From the NCBI GenBank assembly GCA_949291675.1, contig CASEWR010000125.1, forward strand, positions 1-64,000: a stretch of DNA of 64,000 nt, written 5' to 3'. Source of the DNA: an uncultured Desulfovibrio sp. (GTDB taxonomy: Bacteria; Desulfobacterota; Desulfovibrionia; Desulfovibrionales; Desulfovibrionaceae). A program made the position numbers and the translations under genes. Below the pieces are notes generated by a model, which had not been told where the DNA came from, did no database searches, and saw only the letters and a program-made list of their open reading frames with translations. Positions 41,373 to 51,231 of this stretch are shown here, piece after piece; positions within the stretch are counted from its first letter, which is position 1; each line of letters opens with the position of its first letter.

Positions 41373-42065
41373 TTACAAAAAGCCCCTCTGCGCCAGAAAG
41401 TCCATGCTGATGCCGCTGCCCGCAGCTGGCTCAGTCGCACTGTCAGCAGCATCAGGGCCTGTCAGTTTGCCTTCAGCCTGCAGGGTGAGCGTGCGGCGCA
41501 CGTACTTGCCCAGCACATCCGTCTCCATATTGGCCAGGTAGCCGGGCTTCCAGAAGCGCATGCTGGTGCGGGTCTGGGTATCAGGGATAATGTTGACGGA
41601 AAAGGTGGTCGTGGAGCACTCGTTGATGGTGAGGCTGATGCCGTCCAGGCAGATGGAGCCCTTGGCAATGACTTCGGCAGCAAAGGCTTCAGGGTAGCGG
41701 AAAAGGCAGCGCAGGGACTGCCCTGCAGGCTCGATGGAGAGGACTTCTGCAAGGCAGTCCACATGGCCTGAGACAATGTGCCCGCCTAAGCGATCCCCGA
41801 GGCGCAGGGCGCGCTCAAGGTTCACAAGGCTGCCATGGCCGAGCCTGCCCAAATTGGTGCGGCGCATGGTCTCTTCCGAGGCATAGGCTGTGAAAGTGGC
41901 CGTATCCCAGGTCTCCACGCTCAGGCAGGTGCCGTTGACGGCAATGGACTCGCCAGGCAGCAGCCCGTCCTTTGCCAGGCTGGTCCTGATGGTGAGGCGG
42001 CATTCCCTGCCGGACTTTGCCAGGGCAGCAATCTCGCCTGCTGTCTGTACCAGGCCGGTAAACAT
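41373..42065 (-). CDS. ribE: Riboflavin synthase alpha subunit
   Basis: A 230-residue protein with the two tandem lumazine-binding repeats: MFTGLVQTAGEIAAL...ESIAVNGTCLSV and, from about residue 97, GGHIVSGHVDCLAEV...GSICLDGISLTIN. It dismutates two lumazines to riboflavin. The ATG directly follows the ribD stop (TAAATG). The last 20 residues are a variable tail. The 240-bp gap that follows is too small for ribBA. Confidence 0.96.
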   Translation of the reverse strand: MFTGLVQTAGEIAALAKSGRECRLTIRTSLAKDGLLPGESIAVNGTCLSVETWDTATFTAYASEETMRRTNLGRLGHGSLVNLERALRLGDRLGGHIVSGHVDCLAEVLSIEPAGQSLRCLFRYPEAFAAEVIAKGSICLDGISLTINECSTTTFSVNIIPDTQTRTSMRFWKPGYLANMETDVLGKYVRRTLTLQAEGKLTGPDAADSATEPAAGSGISMDFLAQRGFL

Positions 42066-43313
42066 TTAGTCCTGCCTCTGGCCGGGGATGGGCGGGAAGT
42101 TTGTGTCGCACAGCCACAGGGTGGACTCGCCGTGCAGGGCTGTGAGCTCGCCCACAGACGGAGCAAGCCAGGAGTTGGCGGGCAGGCAGGCCATGGCTAG
42201 GTCCTGCCCCACCAGGCGGGTGCCCACATTGCGCAGCTTCAGCACTTCATCCAGGGAGTCCGGGGTCCTGCCGTCAAAGAGGGGACGGGCTTCCTTGTCG
42301 CCAATGATGGTATTGGCCATGTGCAGGAAGAAGAGATCCACAAGGCCTGCTTCCATAAGGCGCATGCCAAGACGGCCGCCGCCCTCGCACAAGAGATAGG
42401 GCATGCCCTGGCGGAAGAGCTCTTCAGCGAGGAAGTGCAGATGATCCTGCACAGGGGCATCAGGACCTGCAGGGCTGGCAAGCACAGTGACACCAAGGTC
42501 ACGCAAAGCCTTTGCCCTGTCGCTGACAGCTTCCTCGCAGTTCACAAAGAAGATGGCGTCATGGGCGCGCTCGCGCAGCAGATGGTAGTCCTGGCCGGCA
42601 TCGGGCAGGGTGGTGGTAAAGACAATGGCCTTTGGCTGGGGGCCGCCGGCATGCTCGCCGCGGGCTGTGAGCTGGGGATTGTCATTGCGGAAGGTGCTGC
42701 CGCCAATGAGGATGGCGCCGTGGGCGCGGCCAATGCCTGCGCGCAGGCGATGCACGTCGCTTCTGGCAGCCTCGCCTGTGATCCAGCGGGACTTGCCTGT
42801 TCTGGTGGCAATGCGCCCGTCCAGGGTGGAGGCCAGTTTGAGCATGCCAAAGGCGCGCTTTTTCTCAAGCCAGGTTAAGTAGTCAGCCACCAGCAGACGG
42901 CACTCGGGCTCAAGCACTCCTTCAATGACATCCACACCGGCCTCGCGCAGGCGCTCTGCGCCGCCAGCAGCCTTGGGATTGGGGTCACTGGCACCAATGA
43001 CCACGCGCGAGACACCGGCCCTGATCAGGGCCTCTGAGCAGGGACCTGTCTTGCCCTGGTGGTTGCAGGGCTCAAGGGTCACCACCATGGTGGCGCCGCG
43101 GGGCGAGATGCATTTGCGCTCTGCATCCTGCAGGCAGGCGATTTCGGCATGGGGACCACCGGCATGGTCGTGATGTCCCCTGGCAACGATGACGCCGTCA
43201 TGCATGAGCACAGCACCCACCGAGGGGTTGGGATAGGTGTCAAAACGACCCTTGCCGGCTTCAAGTATGGCTTCTCTCATGGGAAGTGCAAAGCGTTGGG
43301 ATCTCATGCTCAT
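42066..43313 (-). CDS. ribD: Bifunctional riboflavin biosynthesis deaminase/reductase RibD
   Basis: A 415-residue protein. Deaminase domain (1-150): zinc motif PHAEIACL and TLEPCNHQGKTGPCSEALI. Reductase domain (about 155-405): KLASTLDGRIATRTGKSRWITGEAARSDVHRLRA and LCEGGGRLGMRLMEAGLVD. It converts the GTP-derived pyrimidine to the RibH substrate. ATG start; an alternative is MREAIL at residue 12. No FMN riboswitch signature was seen upstream. Confidence 0.95.
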   Translation of the reverse strand: MSMRSQRFALPMREAILEAGKGRFDTYPNPSVGAVLMHDGVIVARGHHDHAGGPHAEIACLQDAERKCISPRGATMVVTLEPCNHQGKTGPCSEALIRAGVSRVVIGASDPNPKAAGGAERLREAGVDVIEGVLEPECRLLVADYLTWLEKKRAFGMLKLASTLDGRIATRTGKSRWITGEAARSDVHRLRAGIGRAHGAILIGGSTFRNDNPQLTARGEHAGGPQPKAIVFTTTLPDAGQDYHLLRERAHDAIFFVNCEEAVSDRAKALRDLGVTVLASPAGPDAPVQDHLHFLAEELFRQGMPYLLCEGGGRLGMRLMEAGLVDLFFLHMANTIIGDKEARPLFDGRTPDSLDEVLKLRNVGTRLVGQDLAMACLPANSWLAPSVGELTALHGESTLWLCDTNFPPIPGQRQD

Positions 43314-43540
43314 TTTTTGTTGTCCTGATTGTGTGTCCGTGTGTGTCTGTATGTCTGCCTGTGTGGCTGTATGACAGTCTGTGGGCGTGTCTGTATGCCT
43401 GTATGACCTGGGGGTGCATCTGCGGTGTGTCTGCAGGTATCCGGGGCGACGCTGCGGCCTGCAGCCCGTCCGGCCGTGCGCTGCCAGGGACTGGCTGACA
43501 GGGCCAGGTCATGGGCTGACCTGGGGGCTGGCCGGAACCG

Positions 43541-43615
43541 GGGCTTGCCAGGGCAGCCTTGCGGTCGTACAGGCCAGGCTTGCCCGGGGCAGCCTTGCGG
43601 TCTTACAGGCCAGGC
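43541..43615. repeat. Two copies of a 37-bp direct repeat at the dCMP deaminase stop
   Basis: GGGCAGCCTTGCGGTC(G/T)TACAGGCCAGG occurs twice, at 43551-43578 and 43588-43615. The second copy contains the stop codon and last codons of the deaminase gene (minus strand), so the gene end appears duplicated into the spacer. Upstream, 43325-43430 is rich in GTGTCTGTATG-type repeats. Confidence 0.75.
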
Positions 43616-44136
43616 AGGCCCAGGGCGTTCAGTGCGTCCAGGGTGAAGCTTGGCATGTCCATCTTCTCCATGTGTATGCCTGCCTCGGCCAGCATGGCTG
43701 CAGACAGCTCGTCAGGGTAGCTCTCGCAGTAGTAGATGGTCTTCACACCGCAGTTGATGAGCATCTTGGAGCACTGTGTGCAGGGATGGGTGGTACAGAA
43801 GATGTCTGCCCCGGAAATAGCCACGCCGTGCACTGCTGCCTGGACAATGACGTTCTGCTCGGCGTGAATGGCTCTGCAGATGTCCAGGCGCTGGCCCGAG
43901 GGGATGCCCAGTTCCATGCGCATGCAGCCAATATCCAGACAGTGGGCAGTGTTGACAGGCGCCCCGTTGTAGCCCGTGGCCAGGATGCGCTTGTCCTTCA
44001 CCAGCACACAGCCCACCTTGCGGCGCAGACAGGTGGAGCGGGTACTGACCATGTAGGCAATACGCATGAAGTAGTCCTGCCAGGGAATGCGCTGGCACGG
44101 GCCTGCAGGGCGTGCGGAAGTTGGGGAAGGGGACAT
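43603..44136 (-). CDS. dCMP deaminase (ComEB-like cytidine/deoxycytidylate deaminase)
   Basis: A 177-residue zinc deaminase starting at ATG 44136. Motifs: HAEQNVI (zinc His and catalytic Glu, about residues 91-97), [17 protein letters not shown] (PCxxC zinc ligands) and an N-terminal [24 protein letters not shown]. It deaminates dCMP to dUMP for dTMP synthesis. The frame is open up to 44700, but that stretch is Cys/Pro-rich low-complexity sequence without family resemblance. It lies between glyA and ribD; glyA supplies methylene-tetrahydrofolate for the same dTMP step. Confidence 0.92.
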   Translation of the reverse strand: MSPSPTSARPAGPCQRIPWQDYFMRIAYMVSTRSTCLRRKVGCVLVKDKRILATGYNGAPVNTAHCLDIGCMRMELGIPSGQRLDICRAIHAEQNVIVQAAVHGVAISGADIFCTTHPCTQCSKMLINCGVKTIYYCESYPDELSAAMLAEAGIHMEKMDMPSFTLDALNALGLPGL

Positions 44137-44660
44137 GGCGTCTTGAGACACGGGGCTTTTCCCGTGATGCTTCGAGTGGTGCTTCGGATAATGTGTCTGA
44201 TGGGGCTTCGTCTGCTGCTGTCTGCACAGCTTCCTGTGCCAGGTCGTCACGAAAAAGAAACAGATGCCGGCAGGTTGCAGGCAGCAGGTACAGGCAGCGC
44301 ACAGGCTGCCATGCAGCTTGTGAGCATACACGCTGCAGGCTGTGAAAACAAGCATTGGCAAAGGGCCTGATTTGCAGGCACTGGGCTCGTGGAAAGCACG
44401 CCTGCAGGGGCAGGCACAGGCGCAGGCCAGGGGCGGGAAGCAGCACCTGAGCAGGGCCAGGGGCAGGGCCAGGGACCGGGCCAGGGGCGAGCAGGACAGG
44501 GGCGGGCCAGAGAGAGCCGGGCCAGGGACTGTGTCAGGCCCGTGACGGCTGGCAGAACAGCGGCAGGGCGGCAGGGCAGCAGGGGCGGCTGACATAACGG
44601 CCTGCGGAATGGCTGCAGGGGCATGGCCCTGGCAGCACACAGCGTGGCCTGCAGGACAGG
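44137..44660. other. Low-complexity spacer between the dCMP deaminase and glyA
   Basis: About 520 bp with no supportable gene. Positions 44390-44560 are almost entirely degenerate CAGGGCCAGGG/GGGCCAGAGA units on the plus strand. Open frames across it have skewed composition and no motifs. Confidence 0.55.
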
Positions 44661-44696
44661 AAAAGGGGGAGCTCCCGGGTCCGGGAACTCCCCCAT
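44661..44696 (-). terminator. Intrinsic terminator of glyA
   Basis: A stem GGGGGAG-TCCCGG paired with CCGGGA-CTCCCCC (about 44665-44694) with a tight GT loop, followed on the minus strand by TTTTCCTG. Confidence 0.85.
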
Positions 44697-44830
44697 GCAA
44701 TGCAGTTGTGTCTTCAGGCCTGTCCTGATGCAGTCTTCTGGCAGTCTTCTGGCCTTCTGTTCAGGCAGTTTTCAGCCCGCAGCCCTGTCATTGTGCACAG
44801 TTCAGGCCCCTGCCGAATGAAAAACGGTTG

Positions 44831-46069
44831 CTACCAGGTGAAGATGGGATAGGAGCTGGCAAAGTCCTGCACTTCTTTGCGGGTCTTTGCAAGGATGGTT
44901 GCATCCTTGATATTGTTGAGCACTGTGACAATGAAGTTGCCCACAATCTTCATTTCTTCTTCCTTCATGCCTCTGGTGGTGAGGGCGGGCACGCCAATGC
45001 GGATGCCGCTGGTCACAAAGGGAGACCTGGTCTCAAAGGGCACGGTGTTCTTGTTCACGGTAATGCCTGCTTCGTCCAGGGCGTGTTCTGCGTCCTTGCC
45101 GGTAAAGTCCTTGTCACGCAGGTCCATGAGCATGAGGTGGTTGTCCGTGCCGCCGCTGGTGAGCTTGAAGCCGGCATCCATGAGCACGCCGGAAAGCACC
45201 TGGGCATTGGCAATGACCTGCCTGGCATAGGTCTTGAAGCCAGGGCGCAGGGCTTCGCCCAGGGCCACGGCCTTGGCAGCAATGACATGCATGAGCGGGC
45301 CGCCCTGAATGCCGGGGAAGATCTGGCTGTTCAAGGGCTTGCGCATGTCCTCGGTGGAGAGGATCATGCCGCCTCTGGGGCCGCGCAGGGTCTTGTGGGT
45401 GGTGGTGGTCACCACATGGGCATAGGGCACGGGTGAGGGATGCAGGCCTGCGGCAATGAGGCCGGCAATGTGGGCCATGTCCACCATGAGCTTGGCGCCC
45501 ACTTCATCAGCAATGGCGCGCAGGCGGGCAAAGTCAATGACGCGGGGGTAGGCAGAGGCGCCGGCCACGATCATGGCAGGATGGCAGGCCTTTGCCTTCT
45601 CTTCCAGGGCATCGTAGTCAATGCGGCCTGTTTCCTTGTCCACGCCGTAGGATTCCACCTTGAAGGTCCTGCCCGAGAAGTTCACCGGAGAGCCGTGGGT
45701 GAGGTGGCCGCCATGGGAGAGGTCCATGCCGAGAATGGTGTCACCGGGCTTGATGAAGGCCAGGTAGGCAGCCATGTTGGCCTGGGAGCCGGAATGGGGC
45801 TGCACGTTGACATACTCGGCACCAAAGAGCTTCTGTGCGCGCTCAATGGCCAGGTTCTCGGCCATGTCCACGAACTCGCAGCCGCCGTAGTAGCGGTGCC
45901 CCGGGTAGCCTTCGGCATACTTGTGGGTGAGGGCGCTGCCCTGGGCCTGGCGCACTGCGGGAGACACGAAGTTCTCGGAGGCAATGAGCTCGAGCTTGGT
46001 CAGCTGACGTTCGCTCTCCAGGGCAATGATGCGGGCAAGTTCGGGATCTTCAAAGAGAATTTCGTCCAT
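44831..46069 (-). CDS. glyA: Serine hydroxymethyltransferase
   Basis: A 412-residue PLP enzyme starting [15 protein letters not shown]. Typical motifs: [39 protein letters not shown] near the N-terminus, and the PLP-lysine segment [16 protein letters not shown] at about residue 230. It interconverts serine and glycine with tetrahydrofolate. It follows fabF by 174 bp and ends before a strong terminator. The ATG at 46069 is chosen for the family N-terminus; the frame extends 28 codons upstream. Confidence 0.97.
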   Translation of the reverse strand: MDEILFEDPELARIIALESERQLTKLELIASENFVSPAVRQAQGSALTHKYAEGYPGHRYYGGCEFVDMAENLAIERAQKLFGAEYVNVQPHSGSQANMAAYLAFIKPGDTILGMDLSHGGHLTHGSPVNFSGRTFKVESYGVDKETGRIDYDALEEKAKACHPAMIVAGASAYPRVIDFARLRAIADEVGAKLMVDMAHIAGLIAAGLHPSPVPYAHVVTTTTHKTLRGPRGGMILSTEDMRKPLNSQIFPGIQGGPLMHVIAAKAVALGEALRPGFKTYARQVIANAQVLSGVLMDAGFKLTSGGTDNHLMLMDLRDKDFTGKDAEHALDEAGITVNKNTVPFETRSPFVTSGIRIGVPALTTRGMKEEEMKIVGNFIVTVLNNIKDATILAKTRKEVQDFASSYPIFTW

Positions 46070-46243
46070 GTCGGGAATGCTCCTGATCGCACAATGGCAG
46101 GCTGATGGGGGCGAAGAGCAGGGGTCTGCAGGAGACCGCCAGACTGTCCGCAAGGGTATACCAGGGGGAAAAAGAAGCGCAGCCCCTGCTGCAACAACAG
46201 GGACTGCGGGGAATTTTTCAGGCAGTCGCAGGGCCGTGCGCCA

Positions 46244-47491
46244 CTAGTCTGTCCACTTCTTCAGCACAATGCTGGCATTGGTGCCGCCAAAGCCGAAGGA
46301 ATTGCACAGGGCGTATTCGCACACGGCATGGCAGGCTGTGTTGGCAGTGTAGTCAAGGTCGCACTCGTCATCCGCATGTTCCAGGTTGATGGTGGGCGGA
46401 ATGGTGTCGTCCTTCAGCGCCAGGGCTGTGAAGCAGGCTTCAATGCCGCCGGCAGCGCCGAGCAGATGGCCGGTCATGGACTTGGTGGCAGAAATGTGCA
46501 GGTTTTTGGCATGGTCGCCGAACACCTTCTTCATGGCGCGGGTCTCGATGACGTCGCCCTGCTTGGTGGAGGTGGCATGGGCATTGATGTGGCCCACCTG
46601 TTCGGGAGCAATGCCTGCATCCTTCAGGGCATTGCGCATGGCCCATTCCATGCCTGTGCCGTCGGGCTCGGGAGCCGTCATGTGGTAGGCGTCACAGGAA
46701 GCGCCATAGCCCACCACTTCGGCGTAAATCTTTGCACCGCGTGCCTGGGCATCCTCAAGGCGCTCAAGCAGGAGCAGACCGCAGCCTTCGCCGATGACAA
46801 AGCCGTCGCGGTCCTTGTCAAAGGGACGGGAGGAGCGGGTGGGATCATCGTTGAAGTGCGAGGACAGGGCTTTGAGGGCCGTGAAGCCTGCCACACCAAG
46901 GGGTGTCACAGTGGCTTCCACGCCACCGGAGATGCAGGCGCGCACGCGGCCGAGCACTATTTCCGAATAGGCAGTGCCCAGGGCATGACTTGCCGAGGCA
47001 CAGGCCGAGGTGGTGACGTAGTTGGGTCCCTTGATGCCGAACCTGATACCGAGTTCGGCAGGCCCCATGTTGGAAATGAGCATGGGGATCATGAAGGGAG
47101 AAATTTTGTTGGGCCCGGACTTGAGCAGCTTTTCCTGGTAGATTTCGATGGTGCGCAGACCGCCAAGGCCCACGCCCATGATGACACCGGTAGTGTGCTC
47201 GTTCTCGGGAGTGATGGCATAGCCGGAATCTTCCATCAGCATGGAGCCGGCCGCAGCTGCGAACTGGGTGAAGCGATCCATATGCCTTGCCTGTTTGGCG
47301 GAGACATAACGGGTCGGATCAAAGTCCTTCACTTCTCCGGCAACCCTGGAGTCGTACTCCGTGGCGTCAAAGAGTGTAATGGGGCCTATGCCGGATTCGC
47401 CAGCCTTGATGCGGTCCCATGTCGTGGCCATGTCCAGACCAAGGGGCGAGAGACCGGCAAGGCCGGTAATAACGACGCGGGGGCGAACCAT
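46244..47491 (-). CDS. fabF: 3-oxoacyl-[ACP] synthase II
   Basis: A 415-residue ketosynthase with the Cys-His-His triad: TTSACASASHA (catalytic Cys about 165), INAHATST and KSMTGHLLGAAG. It elongates acyl-ACP with malonyl-ACP in the cytoplasm. The start VRPRVVITGLAGLSPLG is standard. It lies 96 bp after acpP. Confidence 0.97.
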   Translation of the reverse strand: MVRPRVVITGLAGLSPLGLDMATTWDRIKAGESGIGPITLFDATEYDSRVAGEVKDFDPTRYVSAKQARHMDRFTQFAAAAGSMLMEDSGYAITPENEHTTGVIMGVGLGGLRTIEIYQEKLLKSGPNKISPFMIPMLISNMGPAELGIRFGIKGPNYVTTSACASASHALGTAYSEIVLGRVRACISGGVEATVTPLGVAGFTALKALSSHFNDDPTRSSRPFDKDRDGFVIGEGCGLLLLERLEDAQARGAKIYAEVVGYGASCDAYHMTAPEPDGTGMEWAMRNALKDAGIAPEQVGHINAHATSTKQGDVIETRAMKKVFGDHAKNLHISATKSMTGHLLGAAGGIEACFTALALKDDTIPPTINLEHADDECDLDYTANTACHAVCEYALCNSFGFGGTNASIVLKKWTD

Positions 47492-47587
47492 TGCTCTTCC
47501 TCCATCTCTGATGAAACAACGAATAGAAAGTGGCTGTGGGCAGGGTCCCGGGGGGCCCTGCCCGAAACGTGAAGTGTCCAGCGAAAT

Positions 47588-47824
47588 CTAGGCCTGCTTG
47601 GCTTCGATGTAGCTGATGGCGTCCTGAACCTTCTGGATCTTCTGGGCGTCGTCATCGGCAATTTCGATGTCGAACTCTTCTTCCATGGCCATGATCAGTT
47701 CAGTCAGATCCAGGGAGTCTGCACCGAGGTCTTCCACGAAGCTGGCTTCGGGCTTCACTTCCTCAGCGGTCACGCCAAGCTGGTCCACAATGATTTTGGT
47801 AACCTTATCGGCAACGTCAGACAT
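47588..47824 (-). CDS. acpP: Acyl carrier protein
   Basis: A 78-residue ACP with the phosphopantetheine serine in [25 protein letters not shown]. The ATG at 47824 ([17 protein letters not shown]) is preceded by GGAGGATAAC. Located between fabG and fabF as usual. Confidence 0.98.
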   Translation of the reverse strand: MSDVADKVTKIIVDQLGVTAEEVKPEASFVEDLGADSLDLTELIMAMEEEFDIEIADDDAQKIQKVQDAISYIEAKQA

Positions 47825-47875
47825 GTTATCCTCCAGGTACAATGTTGGTTTGAAGTCGGGATTCCAGTCCCGATA

Positions 47876-48628
47876 TCAGCAGTACATGCCGCCGTTGACG
47901 GCCAGAACCTGACCAGTGATGTAGGCGGCTTTGGGTGAGGCCAGAAAGGCCACGGCGTTTGCCACGTCTTCTGCAGTGCCCAGGCGCTTGAGCGGAATGG
48001 CTTCAGTGTACTGGGCACGCTGTTCCTCGCCGAGCACGGCAGTCATTTCCGTTTCAATGAAACCCGGGGCCACGGCGTTGACACGAACTCCGCGTGCGGC
48101 CAGCTCCTTGGCATTGGACTTGGTCAGTCCGATGATGCCTGCCTTGGAGGCGCAGTAATTGGCCTGGGCGGCATTGCCCATCTGCCCCACGACGGAAGAA
48201 ATATTGATGATGGAACCTGTGCGGTTCTTGCTCATGATTTTGGCAGCTTCCCTGGTGCACACAAAGGTGCCGCGCAGATTCACGGACACCACAGCGTCAA
48301 AGTCGTCATCCTTCATGCGGATGAGGAAGCCGTCCTTTGTGATGCCGGCATTGTTCACAAGGCAGGCCAGGTTGACCTTGTCCTTGATTTCTGTCTTGAA
48401 GAAGTCGGCAACAGCGGCAGCATCGCCCACATTGAGGCGACGACAGGCTGCAGCGCCACCATTGGCCTCGATTTCCCTGACAACTTCCTCAGCCTGTTCC
48501 GGGCGGCTCACATAGGTGAGCAGCACCTGGAAGCCGTCCTTTGCAAGGGCCAGGGCAATGGCGCGGCCAATGCCGCGGGAACCGCCGGTCACAAGGGCCG
48601 TGGGAGCTGTGGCGGAAAGAGTACTCAC
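47876..48628 (-). CDS. fabG: 3-oxoacyl-[ACP] reductase
   Basis: A 250-residue SDR with cofactor motif TGGSRGIGRAIA and catalytic Ser-Tyr-Lys (ISSVVGQMGNAAQANYCASKAG). It reduces beta-ketoacyl-ACP with NADPH. The C-terminal YITGQVLAVNGGMYC is standard. It lies 51 bp before acpP. Confidence 0.97.
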   Translation of the reverse strand: MSTLSATAPTALVTGGSRGIGRAIALALAKDGFQVLLTYVSRPEQAEEVVREIEANGGAAACRRLNVGDAAAVADFFKTEIKDKVNLACLVNNAGITKDGFLIRMKDDDFDAVVSVNLRGTFVCTREAAKIMSKNRTGSIINISSVVGQMGNAAQANYCASKAGIIGLTKSNAKELAARGVRVNAVAPGFIETEMTAVLGEEQRAQYTEAIPLKRLGTAEDVANAVAFLASPKAAYITGQVLAVNGGMYC

Positions 48629-48817
48629 GATTGAAACTCCTTGAAACCTTAAAGAAATTCTTTAAAGAAGTGCCAGGGTGGCAGGGGGGATGAGGCGCTG
48701 GACGGGGCCAGAACAGGTCCGGGACGGGGCCAGGTGAGGCAGGAATGGGCTCCGCTGTCGCACTGGCTGCCGGAAGGGCAGTCAGAAGGGCAGTCAGAAG
48801 CTCAGTCAGAAGCCCGG

Positions 48818-49801
48818 CTAGAATCTCAGCAGGGCTCCGCCCCAGGTCAGGCCTGAGCCGAAGGCAGTGGTGAGAATGAGCCTGCCCTTTGCAAGGCAGC
48901 CCTCGGCCCTGGCTTCGGCCAGAGCAATGGGAATGGATGCCGAGGAGGTATTGCCGTAATGGGAGAGATTGGTGAACACGTGATCCGTGCTGATGCCAAG
49001 ACGCTCGCCGACGGCCTCCACAATGCGGATATTGGCCTGATGGGCGACCAGAAGGTCCACATCGGCAATGGTGTAGCCATTGCGGGCCAGAAGATCCTTG
49101 CAGATGCCGGTCATGCTGCGCACAGCTGCCTTGTAGGTCTCGCGGCCGTTCATGCGGATGAAGAAGTTCTCATCCACGCTGTCCTGCAGGGCGTACTCGC
49201 AGGCTGTGCCGCCACCGACAATGATGAGGTCGCGGCCGGTGCCGTCGCTCAGGCACTCCACATCCTCAAGCTTTGCCAGGGCATTTTCGGACTCGCCGCT
49301 GATGACCAGGGCACCTGCACCGTCTCCGAAGAGCACGCAGGTGCTGCGATCCTGCCAGTTGACGCGGCGCGTCATGGCCTCGGTGCACACAAAGAGGATC
49401 TTTGCCGCAGGATTGGTCTGCAAAAAGGCATGGCAGACCGACAGGCCGTAGATAAAGCCTGTGCAGGCAGCGGAAAAGTCAAAGGCCATGGTGGCACCGC
49501 AGCCCAGGTTTCCGGCAATGATGCAGGCAACAGAGGGGCTCAGGTGGTCAGGTGTGCCTGTGGCCACAATGACATGGGTCAGCTCGCAAGGCTCGACACC
49601 GGCCTCGGCAAGGGCAAGCCTTGCGGCAGCTGTGCCGAGATCCGAGGCATTCTCCCCACTGGCTGCCACGTGACGGCAGCTGATGCCTGTGCGCGTGCGT
49701 ATCCACTCGTCACTGGTGTCCACTCTCTGACTCAGCTCGTCATTGGAGAGGGTTTTCTCGGGGGTGTGCAGCGCAATGGAGTGGATATAGAGATCTGTCA
49801 T
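48818..49801 (-). CDS. fabH: 3-oxoacyl-[ACP] synthase III
   Basis: A 327-residue initiating ketosynthase with Cys in FSAACTGFIYGL, His in VAHQANIRI and Asn in NLSHYGNTSSASIP. It condenses acetyl-CoA (or another primer) with malonyl-ACP. It follows plsX by 80 bp; a 189-bp spacer of CAGTCAGAAG-type repeats separates it from fabG. Confidence 0.97.
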   Translation of the reverse strand: MTDLYIHSIALHTPEKTLSNDELSQRVDTSDEWIRTRTGISCRHVAASGENASDLGTAAARLALAEAGVEPCELTHVIVATGTPDHLSPSVACIIAGNLGCGATMAFDFSAACTGFIYGLSVCHAFLQTNPAAKILFVCTEAMTRRVNWQDRSTCVLFGDGAGALVISGESENALAKLEDVECLSDGTGRDLIIVGGGTACEYALQDSVDENFFIRMNGRETYKAAVRSMTGICKDLLARNGYTIADVDLLVAHQANIRIVEAVGERLGISTDHVFTNLSHYGNTSSASIPIALAEARAEGCLAKGRLILTTAFGSGLTWGGALLRF

Positions 49802-49881
49802 ACTGGTCCGTGAGGCTCCGGGAGGTTCCGGGGAAGCGTCTGCCGGGATGGGGCAGGGACAGTTCCGGGAAGGCTCCCTGG

Positions 49882-50916
49882 TTAGAGGGCACGTGAGAAT
49901 CGGGTCAGTTCCTCGTTGGCAAGGATGGTTTCGCCCAGTCTGGCGACAGTCTCCTTGCGCACAAAGGTACCGGCCATGGCCACAGCCGAGGTGATGGCGC
50001 GACTGTTGGATCTGCCGTGGCAGACAATGGCCAGGTTTTTCAGGCCCAGCAGCGGCGCTCCGCCGTATTCGGCATAGTCAATGGTCTTGCGGAACTGCCT
50101 GAAGGCGCCTCTGGCAAGCAGGGCGCCCATCATGGGCAGAAAGCCGCTCTTGAAGACCTTTTTGAGCATGTGGGTGAGGGAGGTGGCAAGACCTTCGCTC
50201 ATCTTGACGACAATGTTGCCCACAAAGCCGTCACAGACCACCACGTCGAGATCTCCGGTAAAGATGTCCCTGCCTTCGGCATTCCCCACGAAGTTGAGGT
50301 TCTTGGCCAGCTTGAGCAGCTCGTAGGCTTCCTTGACCTGGGAGTTTCCCTTGCCTTCCTCCTCGCCGATGGAGAGAATGCTCACTCTGGGCGAGGCGTA
50401 GCTGAGGATGTCCCTGGCAAAGGCATCACCCATGAGGCCGAACTGGAAGAGATGGTAGGGCCTGCAGTCCACGTTGGCGCCTGCGTCAAGCAGGACCACG
50501 GGCTGCTTTTCCGTGGGGAGGATGGTGCACAGCGCCGGCCGCTCCACACCGTGCAGGCGGCCGATGGTGAACATGCCGCAGGCCACGGCCGCACCGGAGT
50601 GCCCGGCGCTGACCACGGCATCCGCAACATGCTGGCGCACAAGGGTGCAGCCAATCTGTATGGAAGACTTTTTCTTGCGGCGCAGAACGTCGGCAGGACG
50701 TTCGTTCATCTGCACAACTTCGTCCGCCTGGACGATGTCATAGTCTGCACCTGTGGTGTCAGACTTGGCAAGCACTTCCCGGACACGCTCTGTGTCCCCC
50801 ACAAGGAGGACCTTGAGATCGTGCCTGCGGGAAGCCTCAAGGGCACCCGGTACAATGACCGAGGGCCCGAAATCACCGCCCATGGCGTCCACTGCAATGA
50901 TAGGGGACTGGCTCAT
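49882..50916 (-). CDS. plsX: Phosphate acyltransferase PlsX
   Basis: A 344-residue protein: IIAVDAMGGDFGP at the N-terminus, SAGHSGAAVACGMF, LLDAGANVDCRPYHLFQFG and VVCDGFVGNIVVKMSEG. It makes acyl-phosphate from acyl-ACP for phospholipid synthesis and sits between rpmF and fabH in the usual order. Confidence 0.97.
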   Translation of the reverse strand: MSQSPIIAVDAMGGDFGPSVIVPGALEASRRHDLKVLLVGDTERVREVLAKSDTTGADYDIVQADEVVQMNERPADVLRRKKKSSIQIGCTLVRQHVADAVVSAGHSGAAVACGMFTIGRLHGVERPALCTILPTEKQPVVLLDAGANVDCRPYHLFQFGLMGDAFARDILSYASPRVSILSIGEEEGKGNSQVKEAYELLKLAKNLNFVGNAEGRDIFTGDLDVVVCDGFVGNIVVKMSEGLATSLTHMLKKVFKSGFLPMMGALLARGAFRQFRKTIDYAEYGGAPLLGLKNLAIVCHGRSNSRAITSAVAMAGTFVRKETVARLGETILANEELTRFSRAL

Positions 50917-51027
50917 GCTTGTGCTCCGTCCAGTGACTCCTGAGCACTCTGTCCGGACTCCGGGTCCGGCAGGGCAGATGCCTGGAAGAAGTCTTCAGTA
51001 TAAAGGAAGAAAGGTGCCTGTCAGACG

Positions 51028-51231
51028 CTACTTGACGCCAAGAATGGTCTTCAGACCAGTGTAGCCCTCGGACACGACCTTGTCATTGTAGGTGTGGCAG
51101 GAAGGGCACACACTGTGAGGCACAGTGGGCTCGCCGCACTTGCAGTAGATCACGGTAGGCACAGCCACGCGGTCGTGGGAACGACGCATACCCTTGCGGG
51201 AGCGGGACTTTTTATTCTGCTGAACAGCCAT
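51028..51231 (-). CDS. rpmF: 50S ribosomal protein L32
   Basis: A 67-residue protein, MAVQQNKKSRSRKGMRRSHDRV, with a four-Cys zinc ribbon (CKCG...CPSC). Ribosome-binding site AAGGAG. It heads the plsX-fab genes, and yceD lies upstream as in many bacteria, here 355 bp away. Confidence 0.97.
   Translation of the reverse strand: MAVQQNKKSRSRKGMRRSHDRVAVPTVIYCKCGEPTVPHSVCPSCHTYNDKVVSEGYTGLKTILGVK

Noticed and set aside
43314..43602. FMN riboswitch upstream of ribD
   Set aside because: On the minus strand this interval is downstream of the deaminase gene and upstream of ribD, but the conserved FMN-aptamer blocks are absent; it holds GTGTCTGTATG-type repeats.
44137..44700. N-terminal extension of the dCMP deaminase to 44700
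   Set aside because: It is encoded by CAGGGCC-type repeats, is Cys/Pro/Leu-rich, spans the glyA terminator and has no counterpart in the family.
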